DNA of 5,982 bases from Archangiaceae bacterium (lineage in GTDB: Bacteria > Myxococcota > Myxococcia > Myxococcales > Myxococcaceae). The stretch is taken from assembly GCA_023248915.1 (NCBI GenBank), contig JAHFDQ010000395.1, positions 1-5,982 on the forward strand, written 5' to 3'. The notes beneath the pieces were generated by a model that saw nothing but the letters and a program-made list of their open reading frames with translations, searched no databases and was not told the origin of the DNA. Within the stretch, counting starts at the first letter, position 1; each line of letters opens with the position of its first letter. Of the stretch, positions 4,936-5,982 are shown one piece after another. The translations under genes were made by a program, and so were the position numbers.

Positions 4936-5982
4936 CTACCGCGCCCGGCGGCGCTTTCCAGGTTTCGGGCCGCCGAGCGGCAACTGTTCGACCACCTCGA
5001 GCCCGTAGCTCTCGAGGCCGACGATCTTCTTCGGGTTGTTGGTGAGCAGGCGCAGGCGGGCCAGCCCCAGGTCCTTCAGAATCTGCGCGCCCACGCCGAA
5101 CTCGCGGAGCCGGGTCTGGTCCTTGTGCCCGGGAATCGCCTCTTCGTTCGAGACGTGGGTGCACTCGAGCCGCGCGCGCGCCCCTTGCTCGCGCTGCAGG
5201 TAGACGATGACGCCCCGCCCCTCGTTGCCGATGCGCGCAAAGGCCTGGCGAAGCTGCGCGCCGCAGTCGCAGTCGAGGCTGCCCAAGAGGTCTCCCACGA
5301 GGCAGGCCCGGTGCACCCGGGTCATCACCGGCGAAGGACCCGACGGGTCGCCCTTGACCAGGGCCACGTGCACGGCCGAGTCGACGTCGCTGGCATAGGC
5401 GAGGGCGGTGAACTCGCCCTCGGGCCGGTGCAGGGTGGACTGCCCCACCCGCCGGAGGAACGACTCGTGCCGCAGCCGGTAGCGGATGAGGTCCGCGACG
5501 GACAGCAGCACCAGCCGGTGGCGCCGGGCGAACCGCGAGAGCGCCGGCCGCCGGGCCATCGAGCCGTCGGGGTTCATCACCTCGCAGATGACTCCCGCGG
5601 GGAACAGCCCGGCCATGCGCGCCAGGTCGACCGAGCCCTCGGTCTGGCCGGTTCGGACGAGCACTCCGCCGGGCCGGGCGCGCAATGGGAAGATGTGCCC
5701 TGGCCGCACCAGGTCGCCCGGCTTGGCGTGCGGGGCCACCGCCGCCTTGACGGTGCGGGCCCGGTCGGCGGCCGAGATTCCGGTGGTGACGCCGCGCGCG
5801 GCTTCGACCGAGACGGTGAAGGCGGTCTGGAAGGGCGAGGTGTTGTCCTGCACCATCAGGGGCAGGTTGAGCTGGCGAATGCGGTCTTCGGTGAGCGACA
5901 GGCAGATGAGCCCCCGTCCCTTGGCCGCCATGAAGTTGATGGCCTCGGGCGTCACCTTCTCGGCCGCCATCACCAGGTCGCC
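4936..5982 (-). CDS. ribBA: RibBA-type protein: DHBP synthase with divergent GTP cyclohydrolase II domain (5' end outside window)
   Basis: The visible 348 residues lack about 30 N-terminal ones; the frame is open to the edge (GDLVMAAEKVTPEAINFMAA), so ATG or GTG codons near 5970 are internal. Residues about 1-175 are 3,4-dihydroxy-2-butanone-4-phosphate synthase: GRGLICLSLTEDR, NTSPFQTAFTVSVEA, GVTTGISAADRART, RPGHIFPLRARPGGVLVR and GVICEVMNPDGSMARR. The expected GHTE reads GQTE here (Gln113 of the fragment). Residues about 188-336 align with GTP cyclohydrolase II: zinc cysteines at 227, 238 and 240 (CLVGDLLGSLDCDCGAQL), then EGRGVIVYLQ, then FGVGAQILKDLGL and LLTNNPKKIVGLESYGLEVV. Between these, residues 264-294 do not resemble the usual QEGRGIGL...DTVEAN segment and are about 8 shorter. 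The RibB role is probable; cyclohydrolase activity is doubtful. A basic tail (PGKRRRAR) ends the protein. It is the first gene of the series read into ribH 13 bases later. Confidence 0.93.
   Translation of the reverse strand, partial: GDLVMAAEKVTPEAINFMAAKGRGLICLSLTEDRIRQLNLPLMVQDNTSPFQTAFTVSVEAARGVTTGISAADRARTVKAAVAPHAKPGDLVRPGHIFPLRARPGGVLVRTGQTEGSVDLARMAGLFPAGVICEVMNPDGSMARRPALSRFARRHRLVLLSVADLIRYRLRHESFLRRVGQSTLHRPEGEFTALAYASDVDSAVHVALVKGDPSGPSPVMTRVHRACLVGDLLGSLDCDCGAQLRQAFARIGNEGRGVIVYLQREQGARARLECTHVSNEEAIPGHKDQTRLREFGVGAQILKDLGLARLRLLTNNPKKIVGLESYGLEVVEQLPLGGPKPGKRRRAR

Noticed and set aside
4898..5164. Minus-strand frame overlapping the ribBA 3' end, considered as a frameshifted RibA piece
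   Set aside because: Its translation shows no RibA motif, and the ribBA frame itself carries the conserved C-terminal motifs, so it is a shadow frame.
5971..5973. GTG at 5973 as the true ribBA start
   Set aside because: The residues before it (GDLV) match the conserved EGDLVMAAE region of RibB, so the gene continues past the right edge.

Overview
The window is very GC-rich. Every supported gene lies on the minus strand, and codon third positions are almost always G or C. The gene content fits a myxobacterium-like member of the former Deltaproteobacteria (Myxococcota): riboflavin genes and nusB next to a chemosensory kinase cluster, plus a free-standing M17-peptidase N-terminal domain. This assignment rests on family resemblance and base composition, not on a search.

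In transcription order (right to left) the layout is as follows. First comes the 3' part of a ribBA-type gene (4936 to the right edge, N-terminus outside the window). Then ribH, lumazine synthase (4434-4922), nusB (3934-4365), and a protein that is only the N-terminal domain of cytosol aminopeptidases (3446-3937). These are followed by a single-domain response regulator (3044-3418), a CheA histidine kinase (963-3047), a CheW adaptor with an N-terminal extension (377-946), and a second, divergent CheW that runs off the left edge (1-380). Gaps are 13, 68, -4, 27, -4, 16 and -4 bases. Three junctions are four-base stop/start overlaps (GTGA, GTGA, ATGA), so the set looks like one operon or two fused ones. 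There is no gene-free stretch over 70 bases, and no RNA gene, mobile element, CRISPR array or convincing terminator is visible.

Functionally there are two halves. RibBA and RibH supply the four-carbon and lumazine steps of flavin synthesis, and NusB acts in rRNA transcription antitermination. The receiver, CheA and the two CheWs form the core of a chemosensory signalling array. No MCP receptor, CheR or CheB is inside the window; they may lie beyond the left edge or elsewhere.

The most notable sequence observation is in the ribBA product. Its GTP cyclohydrolase II half keeps the zinc cysteines and the TNNPKK motif. However, the active-site segment that normally reads QEGRGIGL...NK..AY...DTVEAN is replaced in frame by an unrelated, shorter stretch. 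Its RibB half also has Gln where the metal-binding His of the GHTE motif is expected. The protein may therefore be a RibB with a non-catalytic RibA-like domain, comparable in concept to the RibBX variants described in Proteobacteria.
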